A DNA stretch of 64,000 nucleotides. It comes from Phenylobacterium sp. (GTDB taxonomy: Bacteria; Pseudomonadota; Alphaproteobacteria; Caulobacterales; Caulobacteraceae). The position numbers were made by a program, and so were the translations under genes. The notes under the pieces are model-generated. The model saw only the letters and a program-made list of their open reading frames with translations, was not told where the DNA came from and did not search any database. This document shows, in pieces, positions 51,630-59,645 of the stretch (its first letter is position 1; each line of letters begins with the position of its first letter). The stretch is taken from NCBI RefSeq assembly GCF_030693405.1, contig NZ_JAUYAW010000010.1, forward strand, positions 1 through 64,000. Reading direction: 5' to 3'.

Positions 51630-53252
51630 ATGTCTGATCACGAGGCCGCCTGGCGCCGACTGCGCGCCGCGGGCGCGGCGGCCGCCGCCCGCCCCATCAC
51701 AGGTCTGTTCGACGCCGAGCCCGACCGGCTGGCCCGACTGAGCCTGGAGGCCTGCGGCCTCTATCTCGATCTGTCCAAGCAGCCCTGGTCGGCCAAGGAT
51801 CTGGCCCTGGCCCTCGACCTCGCCCGGGCGGCGGACATCGAGACCGCCCGCGACCGCCTTTTCGCAGGCGAGATGGTCAACCGCTCGGAGGGCCGGGCGG
51901 CCCTGCACATGGCCCTGCGCGCGCCCGCCGGAGCGGCCTTCGCCGCTCTGGGAGAGCCGGTGTCCGCCGAGGTCGAGGCGACACGGACCGCCATGGCCGA
52001 CTTCGCCCGGGCCATCCGCGCTGGCGAGCGGAAAGGCGCCAACGGCCAACCCTTCACCGCGGTGGTGCATATCGGCATCGGCGGCTCGGACTTCGGCCCG
52101 CGGCTGGTCTGGGAGGCGCTGCGCGCGGCCTCCCCACAGATCGACCTGCGCTTCGCCGCCAATGTGGATCCCGCCGAGATCACCCTGGCCCTCGCCGGGC
52201 TCGATCCAGCCAAGACCCTGGTGGTGGTGGTCTCCAAGACCTTCACCACCCAGGAGACGATGGCCAACGCCGCCATCGCCCGAGCCTGGCTGCGGGACGC
52301 GCTTGGCGAGGCCGCCGATGCCCACTTGGTGGCGGTCTCGGCCGCCCCAGAGGTGGCCCAGGGCTTCGGCGTCCGTCCCGACCAGATCTTCGGCTTCCGC
52401 GACTGGGTCGGCGGGCGCTATTCGATCTGGTCAGCGGTGGGTCTGTCATGCGCCATCGCCCTTGGCCCCGAGGCGTTCGAGGAACTGCTGGCCGGGGCTG
52501 CGGCCATGGACGACCATTTCCGTCAGGCGCCCCTGGAGGCCAATGCGCCGGTGCTGCTGGCGCTCGCCCACATCTTCAACCGCAACGCCATGGACCGGCC
52601 GGTGCGCGCCGTAGTGCCCTACGCCCAGCGCCTGCGGCTGCTGCCCAACTTCCTGCAGCAGCTGGAGATGGAGTCCAACGGCAAGCGCGTGCGCGCCGAT
52701 GGCCTGCCGGTGGCCCAGGCCACAGCCGCCACCGTGTTCGGCGACGCCGGCGCCAATGTGCAGCACGCCTTCTTCCAGCTGATGCACCAGGGCAGCGACA
52801 TCATCCCCGCCGACATTCTGGCGGTCGCAGAGAGCGCGGACGGCCATCCGGACTCCCAGACCAAGCTGCTGGCCAATGCGCTCGCCCAGGCCGAGGCCCT
52901 GATGGTCGGCCGCAGCGAGGCCGAGGTCCGCAAGTCCCTGGCGAGCGAGGGACTCTCGCCCGAAGAGATCGACGTCCTGGCGCCGCAGAAGACCTTTCCT
53001 GGCGGCCGCCCCACCAGCTTCATCCTGATGCAGGCCTTGACGCCAGGCGCCCTGGGCGCGCTGATCGCACTCTATGAGCACAAGACCTTTGTCGAAGGGG
53101 GGCTCTGGGGGATCAACAGCTTCGACCAGTGGGGCGTGGAGCTCGGCAAGACCCTGGCCGGCCGTATCCTTGAGGACCTGCAGGGCGACGCCCCCCGCCC
53201 CCATGATCCCTCGACCACCGCCCTCATCGCCAGGTTGCGGGGGGAGGGCTGA
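51630..53252 (+). CDS. pgi: Glucose-6-phosphate isomerase
   Basis: A 540-residue enzyme. HIGIGGSDFGPRLV, VVSKTFTTQETMANA, RDWVGGRYSIWSAVGL, the catalytic Glu in QLEMESNGKRV, and GLWGINSFDQWGVELGK are the family blocks. It interconverts glucose-6-phosphate and fructose-6-phosphate. The 144-base gap before it shows no clear element. It ends 40 bases before the his leader peptide; I see no terminator between them. Confidence 0.97.
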   Translation: MSDHEAAWRRLRAAGAAAAARPITGLFDAEPDRLARLSLEACGLYLDLSKQPWSAKDLALALDLARAADIETARDRLFAGEMVNRSEGRAALHMALRAPAGAAFAALGEPVSAEVEATRTAMADFARAIRAGERKGANGQPFTAVVHIGIGGSDFGPRLVWEALRAASPQIDLRFAANVDPAEITLALAGLDPAKTLVVVVSKTFTTQETMANAAIARAWLRDALGEAADAHLVAVSAAPEVAQGFGVRPDQIFGFRDWVGGRYSIWSAVGLSCAIALGPEAFEELLAGAAAMDDHFRQAPLEANAPVLLALAHIFNRNAMDRPVRAVVPYAQRLRLLPNFLQQLEMESNGKRVRADGLPVAQATAATVFGDAGANVQHAFFQLMHQGSDIIPADILAVAESADGHPDSQTKLLANALAQAEALMVGRSEAEVRKSLASEGLSPEEIDVLAPQKTFPGGRPTSFILMQALTPGALGALIALYEHKTFVEGGLWGINSFDQWGVELGKTLAGRILEDLQGDAPRPHDPSTTALIARLRGEG

Positions 53253-53261
53253 AGGCTGGCC

Positions 53262-53285
53262 TTGCGGCCGCGCCTCGGCTATAGG
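53262..53285 (+). promoter_or_regulatory. Putative promoter of the his operon
   Basis: TTGCGGC (53262-53268), nine bases, GCTATAGG (53278-53285). This resembles the Caulobacter housekeeping promoter (TTGACGS, 10-14 bases, GCTANAWC) with a slightly short spacer. Transcription would start at about 53292, at or next to the leader ATG. Confidence 0.45.
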
Positions 53286-53292
53286 GCCGCCC

Positions 53293-53370
53293 ATGACCTT
53301 CGCCCTGCGCCATCACGGCCACCACCACCATCCGATCTCCTGCGGGATCGGGCGGGGTTGCGCGGCCTGA
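53293..53370 (+). CDS. hisL: His operon leader peptide
   Basis: A 25-residue ORF containing RHHGHHHHP: six of seven consecutive codons (7-13) are His. It precedes a predicted attenuator and hisS-hisZ-hisG. This is the logic of HisL in enterobacteria, where shortage of charged tRNA-His stalls the ribosome on His codons and allows read-through. The ATG lies about one base after the predicted start of transcription, so the leader peptide may be leaderless; no ribosome site is seen. His-tract plus position makes the call convincing. Confidence 0.8.
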   Translation: MTFALRHHGHHHHPISCGIGRGCAA

Positions 53371-53392
53371 GTTCAGGACGACGACCACGGCT

Positions 53393-53535
53393 CGAGCCCC
53401 CGCAGCGGACGGGGCTCGCCGCTGGATATCCCCGTCCGTCGCGCCCATGACCTTAGGAGCGACGTATGACCTTGAACGCCTTTCTCACCTTCGCCAGAGC
53501 CCGCCGCGTCCTTGTGGCGCCCGGCTCCTTCATTT
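53393..53535 (+). promoter_or_regulatory. Putative his attenuator (alternative hairpins)
   Basis: The 294-base gap 53253-53546 contains overlapping stems. A: CGAGCCCC (53393-53400) with GGGGCTCG (53411-53418). B: CGGACGGGG (53406-53414) with CCCCGTCCG (53430-53438), which excludes A. A late hairpin GAGCC-CGCC/GGCG-GGCTC (53497-53527) precedes CTTCATTT and is terminator-like. The arrangement fits attenuation, though the T-run is weak, so a purely translational mechanism is possible. Confidence 0.5.
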
Positions 53536-53537
53536 AA
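53466..53537 (+). CDS. Second mini-ORF in the his leader region
   Basis: A 23-residue frame with a strong AGGAG site six bases before its ATG; it ends nine bases before hisS and its last codons span the terminator-like hairpin. No His codons. It may set ribosome traffic over that hairpin or be chance. The stem CGTCGC/GCGACG (53437-53464) could hide its ribosome site. Confidence 0.4.
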   Translation: MTLNAFLTFARARRVLVAPGSFI

Positions 53538-53546
53538 GCGCGCCCC

Positions 53547-55028
53547 ATGACCGACGAGACCGCCCCCATCCGCCCGGAGGCGCGCAGCCCGCGCGGCTTC
53601 ATGGACCGCCGCGCCCGCGACCTGGTGGCCGAGCGCCAGATCCTCACCGCCGTCTCGGCGGTCTATGAGCGCTATGGCTTCGAGGCCCTGGACACCGGCG
53701 CCTTCGAATATGCCGATGCGCTCGGCAAGTTCCTGCCCGACGCCGATCGTCCCAATGAGGGCGTCTTCGCCCTGCAGGACGACGACGAGCAGTGGATGGC
53801 CCTGCGCTACGACCTGACCGCGCCGCTGGCCCGTTTCGCCGCCCAGAACTGGGAGACCCTGCCCAAGCCGTTCCGCCGCTACGCCTTCGGTCCGGTCTGG
53901 CGCAATGAGAAGCCGGGCCCCGGCCGCTTCCGCGAATTCACTCAGTGCGACGCCGACACGGTGGGCTCGGCCCGGCCCGAGGCCGACGCCGAGATCATCG
54001 CCATGGCTTCAGAGGGCCTCGCTGCAGCTGGCCTGCCGGCCGGTTCGGCGGTGATCCGCATCAACAACCGCAAGCTGCTCAATGGCCTGCTGGCCACAGC
54101 CGGGGTCACCGACGAGCGCCAGAAGCTCGGCGTCCTGCGGGCGGTGGACAAGCTCGACCGCCTTGGCCCCGACGGGGTCCGCCTGCTGCTGGGCGAAGGT
54201 CGCAAGGACGAGTCCGGCGCCTTCACCAAGGGCGCAGGGCTGAATGCGGCGGCGGCTGAGGCCGTGCTCGCCTTCACGGCCGCAGGCGCCGGGGGCGGAG
54301 ATAGGTCCAGCGTGCTCGCCCGTCTCGCAGACATCATCGGTGGTTCGGCCGAGGGGGACGCAGGCCTGGCCGAACTGGCCGCCATCGACGGGGCGCTGAA
54401 GAGCCTGGGGGTGTCCGAAGCCCAGGCCGTCTTCGAGCCGGCGATCGTCCGGGGGCTGGAATATTACACCGGCGCAGTCTTCGAGGCCGAGCTGCTGCTG
54501 GAGACCACCGACGAGAAGGGTCATCCGGTCCGCTTCGGCTCGATCGGCGGGGGCGGGCGCTATGACGACCTGGTCGCCCGGTTCACCGGCCAGACTGTGC
54601 CGGCCACAGGCTTCTCCTTCGGCGTCTCGCGCCTGGCCTCGGCCCTGCGTGCGGCGGGCCGGGACATGGCCGCGGACGTCCGAGGGCCCGTGGTGGTGAT
54701 CGCCTTCAGCCAGGACGACATGGCGCACTATTTCGCCGCCGCCGGCGAGCTTCGCGCCGCCGGGATCGCCGCCGAGGTCTATCTGGGATCCTCGGGCATG
54801 AAGGCGCAGATGAAGTATGCCGACCGCCGCCTGGCCCCGGCCGCCGTCATCCTGGGCGGGGACGAGATCGCCGCGGGGACCGTGACGATCAAGGATCTGG
54901 ACCTGGGCCGTGAACTTGCCGCCGGGATCACCGATAACAGCCAGTGGCGCGAACAGCGCCCGGGCCAGATCAACTGTCCCCGGACAGAGCTTGTGGCGAC
55001 CGTGGCCAAGATCGTGAGGGGCGGCTGA
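53547..55028 (+). CDS. hisS: Histidyl-tRNA synthetase
   Basis: A 493-residue class II synthetase. Motif 2 is WRNEKPGPGRFREFTQCDAD, the histidine-binding loops are VRGLEYYTGAVFEAELL and GGGGRYDDLVARF, motif 3 is PATGFSFGVSRL, and a C-terminal anticodon-binding domain (about 370-493) follows. It charges tRNA-His. Its place between the His-rich leader and hisZ-hisG means the leader would control both charging and synthesis of histidine. Stop overlaps the hisZ start by one base. Confidence 0.96.
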   Translation: MTDETAPIRPEARSPRGFMDRRARDLVAERQILTAVSAVYERYGFEALDTGAFEYADALGKFLPDADRPNEGVFALQDDDEQWMALRYDLTAPLARFAAQNWETLPKPFRRYAFGPVWRNEKPGPGRFREFTQCDADTVGSARPEADAEIIAMASEGLAAAGLPAGSAVIRINNRKLLNGLLATAGVTDERQKLGVLRAVDKLDRLGPDGVRLLLGEGRKDESGAFTKGAGLNAAAAEAVLAFTAAGAGGGDRSSVLARLADIIGGSAEGDAGLAELAAIDGALKSLGVSEAQAVFEPAIVRGLEYYTGAVFEAELLLETTDEKGHPVRFGSIGGGGRYDDLVARFTGQTVPATGFSFGVSRLASALRAAGRDMAADVRGPVVVIAFSQDDMAHYFAAAGELRAAGIAAEVYLGSSGMKAQMKYADRRLAPAAVILGGDEIAAGTVTIKDLDLGRELAAGITDNSQWREQRPGQINCPRTELVATVAKIVRGG

Positions 55029-56170
55029 TGCGGGTTGAGCCGTCCCTGCCGCCGGCCGCCCTGGCCGCTATCCGCGCACCGTTCGACGGATTGGGCGCGA
55101 CCCTGGCCGACGTGCCCCTGGTCCAGCCCCTGAACCTGATCCTCGATCTGGCGGGGGAGGGCCTGCGCTCGCGGCTGTTCGTCGTCCAGGCTGAGGGTGG
55201 AGCCGAGGCCTGCCTGCGCCCGGACTTTACCGCGCCCGTGGCCCGCAGCCACATCGAGTCCGCCGCCGCCGAGGGGCTCTATTTCTACCAGGGCAAGGCC
55301 TTCCGGGCCGCGCCCGAGCACACCGGCCGCTCCGAGGAATTCCTGCAGCTGGGGCTTGAGCGGTTCGATCCGCCCGGTACGGCCTCGGCCCTGGCCGATG
55401 TAGAGGTCGCCGCCCTGGCCTGGCGGGCGGCCTGCGCTGGCGGGCGGGATGATCTCACCCTGTGGCTGGGGGACGCGGCCCTGTTCGCCGCCTTTGTCGG
55501 AAGCCTCGACCTGGCGCCGATCCTGGCGGCGCGCCTGATCCGTATCGCCAAGCGTCCGCGGCTCATCCAGGCGGAACTGACCCGGGCCGGCGAAGGGGCG
55601 ACTGAGGCCCCCGGCGACGGCCAGTTGGCCGACCTGCTCGCCGACCTGCCCGGCGAGGGCGCCGCCACCCTTCTGCGCGAGGTCTGGAGCCTGGCCGGCG
55701 TCGCCCCCGTCGGCGGTCGCGGCCCGGCCGAGATCGCCGAGCGCCTGGTGGCCAAGGCCCATGCCCGTCGCACCCCGGCCCTGACCGAGGCCCAGGCCGC
55801 CGCCGTGGCGGGCTTCCGCGCGGTGGAAGGTCCGCCCGGTGCGGCGCTCTCGCAGATCCGCGCCCTGGCGGGACGTTCGAGCAGCACCCTCGAGGCGGCC
55901 ATCGCCGCCTGGGACGAACGTCTCTCGCGGCTGGCCAAGCTCGGTGTTCCTGAGGCCGCTCTGCGGTTCTCCCCCGCCGTTGGCCAGGCGTTCGACTATT
56001 ATGACGGCCTGACCTTCGAAGTTCGCAGCCAGGCGCTCGGCGCAGACCGGCCGGTGGCCGCGGGCGGCCGTTATGACGGCCTGCTGGCCCGTCTGGGCGG
56101 GTCGTCGCAGGCCCGCGCCGTGGGCTGCATGGTTCGTCCCTGGCGCGCCTACGGGCAGGGAGAAGTCTGA
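55028..56170 (+). CDS. hisZ: ATP phosphoribosyltransferase regulatory subunit HisZ
   Basis: A 380-residue HisS-like paralogue without the anticodon-binding domain. It keeps RPDFTAPVARSHI, YFYQGKAFRAAP, LGLERFD, FDYYDGLTFEVRS and GGRYDGLLARLGG. HisZ binds short-form HisG and makes it active and histidine-sensitive. The ATG at 55028 fits the overlap with hisS; the frame start at 54944 is internal to hisS. One-base overlap with hisG. Confidence 0.93.
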   Translation: MRVEPSLPPAALAAIRAPFDGLGATLADVPLVQPLNLILDLAGEGLRSRLFVVQAEGGAEACLRPDFTAPVARSHIESAAAEGLYFYQGKAFRAAPEHTGRSEEFLQLGLERFDPPGTASALADVEVAALAWRAACAGGRDDLTLWLGDAALFAAFVGSLDLAPILAARLIRIAKRPRLIQAELTRAGEGATEAPGDGQLADLLADLPGEGAATLLREVWSLAGVAPVGGRGPAEIAERLVAKAHARRTPALTEAQAAAVAGFRAVEGPPGAALSQIRALAGRSSSTLEAAIAAWDERLSRLAKLGVPEAALRFSPAVGQAFDYYDGLTFEVRSQALGADRPVAAGGRYDGLLARLGGSSQARAVGCMVRPWRAYGQGEV

Positions 56171-57126
56171 TGACCTCACCACTGATCATCGCCCTGCCCT
56201 CCAAGGGGCGGCTGAAGGAGCTGGTTGAGGCCTGGCTCGCCGACTGCGCCTTGAAGCTGGAGGCTGACGGCGGCGCGCGGGGCTATAGCGGCCGGCTCAA
56301 GGGGCTCGACGGCGCCCAGGTGCGGCTACTGTCGGCCGGCGACATCGCCGAGGCCCTGGACACAGGCGAGGTGCATCTGGGGGTCACCGGCGAGGACCTG
56401 ATGCGCGAGCGGCCTGGCGATCTGTCGGCCCGGGCGCTGCTGTTGCGGCCGCTTGGCTTTGGCCGCGCCGATCTGGTGGTGGCGACGCCCAAGAGCTGGC
56501 TCGACGTGGCGACCATGGGCGACCTGGAGGAGGTGGCCCATGACATCCTCGCCCGTACCGGCCGGCGGATCCGGGTGGCCACCAAGTATATCCTGCAGAC
56601 CCGGGCCTTCTTCGCCCGGCACGGCCTGGTCGACTACCGGATCGTGGAGTCCGGCGGCGCCACAGAGGGCGCGCCGGCCGCCGGCGCCGCTGAGCTGGTG
56701 GTGGACATCACCACCACCGGGGCGACCCTGGAGGCCAACGGCCTGAAGGTGCTGGACGATGGGGTGATCCTGAAGAGCCAGGCCCAGCTGGCCGCCAGTC
56801 TGCGGGCCACGTGGACGGCGGATCAGATGGCGGTGGCTGAGGCCCTGTTGCGACAGGTGGAGGCCCGCGCCGCGGCCCGCCGCAGCGCCACGCTGACCTG
56901 GCCAGAAATCCCGGCGGCCGCGGATACGGTTGTCGAGGCCCTCGTGGCCCGCGGCGCGACGCGTCGGCCCAACGGCCTGCTGCTGGCGGCCGACGATGTG
57001 GCCGAGGCCGGGCGAGCCCTTTCCCGCGCAGGCCTGGGGCCGGTGACAGCGGCGCAGCCGGATTTCGTCTTTGAAACAGAGTCCGCTGGTTGGACCCAGT
57101 TGCAGGCGGCCCTGAACAAAAACTGA
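56170..57126 (+). CDS. hisG: ATP phosphoribosyltransferase HisG
   Basis: A 318-residue enzyme for the first step of histidine synthesis (ATP plus PRPP). PSKGRLKE, LGVTGEDLM, RIRVATKYILQTRAFF, IVESGGATEG and the PRPP-binding ELVVDITTTGATLEANGLKVL are present. With HisZ next door, the short form (about 210-230 residues) would be expected; this protein has about 90 further residues after the catalytic core. The last gene of the group; no other his gene follows. Confidence 0.95.
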   Translation: MTSPLIIALPSKGRLKELVEAWLADCALKLEADGGARGYSGRLKGLDGAQVRLLSAGDIAEALDTGEVHLGVTGEDLMRERPGDLSARALLLRPLGFGRADLVVATPKSWLDVATMGDLEEVAHDILARTGRRIRVATKYILQTRAFFARHGLVDYRIVESGGATEGAPAAGAAELVVDITTTGATLEANGLKVLDDGVILKSQAQLAASLRATWTADQMAVAEALLRQVEARAAARRSATLTWPEIPAAADTVVEALVARGATRRPNGLLLAADDVAEAGRALSRAGLGPVTAAQPDFVFETESAGWTQLQAALNKN

Positions 57127-57224
57127 CGAAGGCGTCAATTATGCCGAGGTCGTGAGGGCCTTTCTGCGGAAATCCCGGAAAACTGAGGGGAATTTGGCCG
57201 CTTCGCCGATTTGGCGCATTGACT

Positions 57225-57388
57225 CGGGCATGAAATTGCCGTTTTCTCCCTCTTGCGAGAGACAAGACGGCGGCAAGTCCTGAAGTCTCCCGGCGTTTCG
57301 GGGAGGAAACGCCCTCTAAAACTGAGCGGCAGCTCACAATAAGAACAGGCCCGTTGCGATTATCCCCCGCAACGGGCCATTTCTTTTT
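57225..57388 (+). ncRNA. Possible small RNA or structured hisG 3' UTR
   Basis: The 331-base gap 57127-57457 ends in a strong terminator 220 bases after hisG. Before it lie TTGACTC (near 57218), a perfect hairpin GGCGTTT/AAACGCC (57292-57313) whose loop is CGGGGAGG, and TGAGC/GCTCA (near 57322-57335). An exposed G-rich loop and a terminal hairpin are common in regulatory RNAs. It may instead be only a long 3' UTR of the his operon. Confidence 0.35.
57348..57388 (+). terminator. Intrinsic terminator
   Basis: An 11-bp stem GGCCCGTTGCG/CGCAACGGGCC with loop ATTATCCCC, followed by ATTTCTTTTTC on the plus strand. No T-run on the other strand. Confidence 0.88.
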
Positions 57389-57457
57389 CGGCCTCAGCAA
57401 AAAATTGACAGTAGAGTCAAAAAGGGGCGGGTCCATCGGGCCCACCCCTCATTGGCG

Positions 57458-59554
57458 TCACCAGATGCGGACCCGCGCGTCGGGCGCCACGTACATCGGA
57501 TCCTCCGGGCTGACCCCGAAGGCGTCGTACCAGACGTCGATATTGGTGATCGGGACGTTCACTCGGTAGTGGGGCGGGGAGTGGGGACCGGCCACCAGCT
57601 GCCGACGCAGGGCGTCCTCGCGGTACTTGCCGCGCCAGACCTGCGCCCAGCCCAGGAAGACCCGCTGCTCGCCCGTGAAGCCGTCGATCACCGGCGCCGG
57701 CTTGCCGTCTAGCGAAAGGTTGTAGGCGTCGAGGGCGAGCAGCACGCCCCCCAGGTCGGCGATGTTCTCGCCCATGCTCAACTGGCCATTGATCGGCAGG
57801 CCCGGGATCGGCTCGATGGCCGAATACTGGGCGCCAAGCTTCTGCGCCTGGACATTGAACTTCTCCGCGTCCTCGGCGGTCCACCAGTCGGTCAGCTTGC
57901 CGTCGCCGTCCGATTTGCGCCCCTGGTCGTCGAATCCATGGGTGATCTCGTGGCCGATCACCCCGCCGATGCCCCCGTAGTTGATCGCCGGATCGGCGTC
58001 GGGGTCGAAGAATGGCGGCTGCAGGATGGCGGCGGGGAAGACGATCTGGTTCTTGGTCGGGCTGTAATAGGCGTTCACCGTCGGGGGCGTCATGCCCCAC
58101 TCCTTGTCGTCCACCGGCTCGTCCAGCCGTCCGACCCGGAAGGCCCAGTCGAAGGCCGAGGCCCGCTGGACATTGCCGTAGAGGTCGCCCGGACGGATCT
58201 CCAGGCCGCTATAGTCGCGCCACTCTTCCGGATAGCCGATCTTGACGGTGAACTTGGACAGCTTCTCCAAGGCCTTGGCCTTGGTTTCATCCCCCATCCA
58301 GGTCAGCCCCTTGAGGCGAGCTTCCATGGCCGATTTGATGTCCCCCACCAGGGCCTCCATCATGGCCTTGCTCTCGGGCGGGAAGTAGTCGGCCACATAG
58401 AGCCGGCCCAGCGCCTCGCCGGCCTGGGAGTCCACCAGGCCCACCGCCCGCTTCCAGCGGGGCCGCTGTTCGGGCTGGCCCGACAGGGTCTTCTCGCGGA
58501 ACTCGTGGTGCGCCTGGACGAAGGCGCCCGACAGATAGGGCGCGGCCTGATCGGTCAGCGTGTAGGCCGCCCAAGCCTTGCGCACCGCAAGCGGCGTGGC
58601 GGCATAGATCTCAGCGATCTTGGGGAAGGCGGTGTTTTCGGCCGCCACCAGCTTTGTGGCGCCCTGAAGGTCCGCGCCCTCCAGAAAGGCGGTCCAGGGG
58701 AAGGCCGGCGCAAAGGCCGACAGCTCGGCCACCGTAAAGGGATTATAGGTCTTGTCGTCGTCCCGGCGATCGGCCCTTGCCCAGGAGACCTCGGCGATCT
58801 TGGTCTCCATCTCGACGATGGCCTGGGCGTTGGCTTCGGGGTCGGCCCAGCCGGCGAGGGTCAGGAGCTGGGCCACATAGGCCTGGTACTTGGCCTTCTG
58901 TTCGGCGAACCGCTCATCGAGATAATAGTCCCGGTCCGGCATGCCGATCCCAGCCTGACCGAGATAGACGGTGTAGCGCTCCGGATCCTTGGCGTCGTCA
59001 TAGACATAGGCGCTGAAGATCGAGCCGCCGAAGCCCTTCATGGTCTCGCCCATCAGGCGGGCCAGGGCGCCATCGCTGTCCGCGGCCCGCACCTTGGCGA
59101 GGTCGGCCGCCAGGGGCTTTGCGCCCTGGGCCTCGATGGCCGCCTCTTCCATGAAGCTGCGATAGAAGGCGCCGATCAGGGCCTCATCGCCGGAAGCCTG
59201 CGCGTCAGCGGCCGAGCGCTCCAGCACCACCCGCATCCGCTCCACCGACAGCTCGTGCAGGGCGTCGAAGGTGCCGAACCGCGAGCGGTCGGCGGGGATC
59301 TCCAGGGCGTCCACATAGGCGCCGTTGGCGTGCAGGAAGAAATCAACGCCCGGACGGATGGAGGGATTCATCCCGGTGCGGTCAAAGCCCCAGGTCCCCA
59401 TCCGCTGGGCCTGGGCGGCGGCGCCGCCGCCAACCGGGGTCGGCGCGGCGCTCGGAAAATGGACGGGACGCCAATCGCGGGCCGCAGCCGGCGCCGCGGC
59501 GGTGATCAGGGCGGCCGCCGCAGCGGCGCCGAACCAGAGGGTCTTCATGTGCAA
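57458..59554 (-). CDS. M13-family metallopeptidase (neprilysin/PepO-like)
   Basis: A 698-residue exported zinc peptidase. A signal peptide (about 1-26) precedes the M13 N-terminal domain, then NAYYSPTKNQIVFPAAILQPPFFD, the zinc motif HEITH (first His at about 535) with HGFDDQGRK, and GENIADLGG, which supplies the third ligand. The C-terminal VDVWYDAFGV-like end is complete. It cuts peptides in the periplasm. Met3 is an equally good start. Confidence 0.95.
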   Translation of the reverse strand: MHMKTLWFGAAAAAALITAAAPAAARDWRPVHFPSAAPTPVGGGAAAQAQRMGTWGFDRTGMNPSIRPGVDFFLHANGAYVDALEIPADRSRFGTFDALHELSVERMRVVLERSAADAQASGDEALIGAFYRSFMEEAAIEAQGAKPLAADLAKVRAADSDGALARLMGETMKGFGGSIFSAYVYDDAKDPERYTVYLGQAGIGMPDRDYYLDERFAEQKAKYQAYVAQLLTLAGWADPEANAQAIVEMETKIAEVSWARADRRDDDKTYNPFTVAELSAFAPAFPWTAFLEGADLQGATKLVAAENTAFPKIAEIYAATPLAVRKAWAAYTLTDQAAPYLSGAFVQAHHEFREKTLSGQPEQRPRWKRAVGLVDSQAGEALGRLYVADYFPPESKAMMEALVGDIKSAMEARLKGLTWMGDETKAKALEKLSKFTVKIGYPEEWRDYSGLEIRPGDLYGNVQRASAFDWAFRVGRLDEPVDDKEWGMTPPTVNAYYSPTKNQIVFPAAILQPPFFDPDADPAINYGGIGGVIGHEITHGFDDQGRKSDGDGKLTDWWTAEDAEKFNVQAQKLGAQYSAIEPIPGLPINGQLSMGENIADLGGVLLALDAYNLSLDGKPAPVIDGFTGEQRVFLGWAQVWRGKYREDALRRQLVAGPHSPPHYRVNVPITNIDVWYDAFGVSPEDPMYVAPDARVRIW

Positions 59555-59645
59555 TGATCAGCCTTCAAGGGTCTGGGATGGGGGCGAACATGCCCCGCCC
59601 AGACCCTCGGGCGCTCATTACAATTTTGTTAAGTCCCGACCGCGG

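Noticed and set aside
51486-52325. Upstream extension of the minus-strand gene at 51021 into pgi.
   Set aside because: The signal peptide at 51485 marks the real start, and the extension is antisense to pgi.
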